A stretch of DNA of 64,000 nucleotides from Gigaspora rosea. Lineage: Eukaryota > Glomeromycota > Glomeromycetes > Diversisporales > Gigasporaceae. The stretch spans positions 28,464-92,463 of the forward strand of contig QKWP01001270.1 of assembly GCA_003550325.1 (NCBI GenBank), given 5' to 3'. Position 1 is the stretch's first letter. Every line of letters starts with the position of its first letter. The notes beneath the pieces are model-generated. The model was not told the DNA's origin. It was given only the letters and a program-made list of their open reading frames with translations, and searched no databases. Shown one piece after another: positions 61,340 to 64,000 of this stretch. A program made the position numbers and the translations under genes.

Positions 61340-64000
61340 GTTCAACATGCAGATGGAGATAATCATACACAATTAAATGCAGTTAGAGAATTTTTGAACA
61401 ATCCTATAGATAAGATTTTGAAGGCTATTCCTGCATTAAGATATGAATCAGGCAACAAAGAACAAGAGGAGTTCATTGTTAAGTTTATGAACATTGCATA
61501 TCCGTTGGCAGAGTCAGCTATCCTGCGAATTTTAGAATTACAAGAAGCAGAAATTAAGAAACAAGAAAGTGCAAATGAGGAAGCACTACTTAAAAAAAAA
61601 GAAGAAGAAGAACTCCGTCTACAAAAAGAAAAAGAAGACTTGTTAAGAAAAGAGACTCTAGCAAGAGAACAGAAATTAGCAGAAAAAAAGAAAATGTTGT
61701 TGGTGCTCTCAGAAACAGGCTGTATAGATTATAGCACTGAGGAGCAGCTTAGTAGTATTACGGACATAAAAGAAGAAGAAGAGATCTCCCTTGAAAATAA
61801 AGAGATCATATTTGGATCGATACATGCTCCAGGAAACAGACTAAAGTATAGAGAAGGAAGTACAACAAGACTAACAAATGAATCTAGAACCAAGCCAAAT
61901 AAAGGAAAAGAAGTTTTGTACAAAACAAAAGACACGAAAGAAATCACAACAAAGAACTTTTATTCTAAACAAGATATAGTCAATGAGTCTAAAACAAAAA
62001 CAACTAAAATTACTTTTTGGGATATGCCAGCAAGGGGGAGAACAGACAATTTATACAAATTTATTAATAACTTTGGACAAATAGAAAGCTCATATTGCAC
62101 GGTTAATAGAGCTGGTCATGCCAAACTTGACTTCGTAGTACACTTGTTACCTGATAAGGATGAACAACTACAAAGCATATGGGCAATTCCATACAACAAT
62201 GAATCTTTAACTTGTATAACTCTCGGAGAGAATGAAAAAGAAGTATTAAAGATTAGAAGAAAAATAACAGCAAAACTTACTGGCCTACCATGAATTACAA
62301 ATGAAGTAATATTGTAGAGACAACTTAAATACATCAAGGCCAAGATGGTATATATTTTTAAAAATAGAAATGGGTACCAAAGAGGATCAGCTTTAGTGAA
62401 ATTCGAAAATATGAAAGATAAGCAGAAGGTACTTAAAACCAAGATTAAGTACTTCAATTCGACACTTAGTTGAATACATGAAGAGCTAGATAAAGTAGAT
62501 GTTTCAGAAAGCTGAACAAAGAAATCTTTTATTATACACAATTGGCTCGATAAAGAAGTAGAAATTAAGAAGGAAAATGAAAACAGTGAAAAAAATGCAC
62601 ACTCATCACAAAACGAGTTTAATAATAAAGACTTACTATTAGAAATTCTAAATAGACTAACTCAGCTAGAAGAGACAAACAATTTCAATGACCACAAGCG
62701 CTCAAATTTTTTCTCTGTACACAGAAGCAATCATATATACAAGAAAAGGTTTTCATACAGGGAAAGGGCAAAGGATAAGGAATGGCCAAATCATTCCTAA
62801 TAGTAACCGTGGGCATCTTAAAAAAAACTAGCAGCACAGGCAGTAGGTGCTGGGAAAAAAAGGATGAGGAAACAAATAACCTTTTGACATTTGCATTTCA
62901 TAATATTAATGGAATTAAATCAAACAAACCAAGTAGAAAGTTTAATGTATTTGATGGGAATGAAAGGAGTAGATATAATTGGGTTATGTGAAACAAACAT
63001 ACAAGAAAAGGAAAGTAAATGGTTAATAAATAGTGATGAAAACTATAGAGGCTTTTGGTCATCAGCGGAAGAAGATAAGAAAAAGGGATCTGGTGTAGCA
63101 ATAATCATACACAAATAAATTGAAAAGTATCTAGCGAGAGTACTGAAATGGTCACCTTACACAATTGAAGCAAATATGGTATTTAAAAATAAAGTGTGTG
63201 ACCTCTTCATCGTATATATCCCACCTAACAACAAAGAATGTGAAAAAGAGATATGCAAGAATTTATCTATTAAAGTTGAGCAAATACAAAAGTCTAGCAA
63301 AGCAAAGGTATTAATTATGGGAGATTTTAATGTAGAAGTTAACAACAACACGATAAATAGTAACGAATCAACAAAGGGCCTAATAGAAAAAGTCCAATAC
63401 AAAAACTGTTAGATAGAAGTTTTCAAAACATATTAACATTTAGATATAGGCGCTAGTAGGGATACAAGAAAGGGCTTAACCAAAAACTCAGAGATTGATT
63501 ATATATGGTTATCACACAATTGGCACATTGATTTAGCAAAGTGCAAGATACAAGACATGAGCCTATACACGAATAGCGACCATTATATAGTTTTCGTCTG
63601 GTTGTTTTCTAGAATTTATGTCCCTAACCAAAACAGAGCACAAAGATGTAGAGCAAAAAGCAAAAATATTTGTATTGATACAAGTAAAATTCAAGAAGAG
63701 GACTGGATCGCTTTCGCAAATAAATCTAATGAAATTTTAAAGTTCAAAGTGGAAAATCAAAAGAAAACATACTGCGAAAGTGCTAAAACAGAGGAATCAG
63801 TTATTCAAGAAGAATTGGATAACAAATAGAACTAGTTAGAATCGAGTATAAGAACAGCAGCAAACAAAACTTTACCAAAAAAGTGCTTTACCGCGACCAA
63901 AACAAAAGAAACTAGCGAAGAACAAACACACAGTCTGCGGAAATTATCTAAAAGGCTAAACAAACTATGCAGAAAAGGCAAAAAGCATATAGGCCAAGCA
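61340..64000 (+). mobile_element. LINE-type retrotransposon, decayed, cut by window end
   Basis: ORF1 starts within QHADGDNHTQLNAVREF at about 61345. It has a long Glu/Lys coiled coil (61540-61700) and an RNA-binding-like part (KITFWDMPARGRTDNLYKFI). It continues in the same frame to about 62800 through TGA 62291, TAG 62315, TGA 62471 and TGA 62513, all at likely Trp sites. ORF2 starts near 62870 with an APE-type endonuclease: FAFHNINGIKSNKP, a shift, GLCETNIQEKES, IMGDFNVEV and YTNSDHYIV. After it LESSIRTAANKTLPKKCF leads toward the reverse transcriptase, which lies beyond the window. It is degenerate but recognisable. Confidence 0.82.

Noticed and set aside
61394..62515. Alternative genetic code (TGA as Trp) in the LINE
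   Set aside because: One of the four sites is TAG, and TGA also replaces Arg in other relics; C-to-T decay explains both. Host genes use TGG normally.

Overview
The window looks like nuclear DNA of an arbuscular mycorrhizal fungus (Glomeromycotina, Rhizophagus-like). It is very AT-rich. The host genes have small GT-AG introns, and several families typical of that lineage are present: BTB/BACK/TLDc, SAM plus PD-(D/E)XK, Uma2-like, and hAT, LINE and DDE elements. The species is inferred; no rRNA, tRNA or telomere was found to settle it.

Only three genes look intact or nearly so, all on the minus strand: a BTB-BACK-TLDc protein (18691-20437, two exons), the ubiquinone methyltransferase COQ5 (34021-35609, five exons, one non-canonical junction) and the pre-rRNA processing factor ESF1 (42413-45012, nine exons, about 609 aa). 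An Uma2-like nuclease gene (37583-38630) is intact from its second visible exon onward. An open minus-strand frame of 176 codons runs off the left edge.

Most of the rest is layered transposon debris. 678-3191 and 13441-13847 are the two halves of one hAT transposase, split by a 10.2-kb hAT-type element (3192-13440) that carries its own decayed transposase (7369-9726) and several smaller insertions. Non-autonomous hAT-type elements with near-perfect 8-bp target duplications sit at 3454-5514, 5800-6635, 15120-15456, 16672-17451, 38644-39149, 39230-39646, 40102-41198, 51857-52035 and 52687-54508. Most carry their own short word repeated near both ends. The 52687-54508 copy is built from five and four alternating palindromes.

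Region by region: 14-18 kb is non-coding with MITEs; 18.7-20.4 kb is BTB-TLDc; 20.4-28.4 kb is almost gene-free, with minisatellite, duplication and poly-T; 28.4-30.4 kb is a transposase-like gene ending in a RING-like finger with two in-frame TGA codons; 31.4-33.1 kb is a decayed SAM/nuclease gene and a coiled-coil fragment; 34-35.6 kb is COQ5; 36-38.6 kb is the Uma2-like gene with an upstream duplication; 39-41.5 kb is nested elements in a DDE transposase relic; 42.4-45 kb is ESF1; 46.4-48.7 kb holds a Pif1-like fragment, an unknown ORF and a decayed Fanzor/TnpB RuvC domain on the minus strand; 50.8-51.8 kb is a decayed family gene; 52.7-57 kb is repeat elements; 58.4-60.6 kb is a third hAT relic; 61.3 kb to the end is a decayed LINE. 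Across these relics many premature stops fall where Arg (CGA) or Trp (TGG) would be expected, suggesting C-to-T decay, perhaps of methylated DNA.
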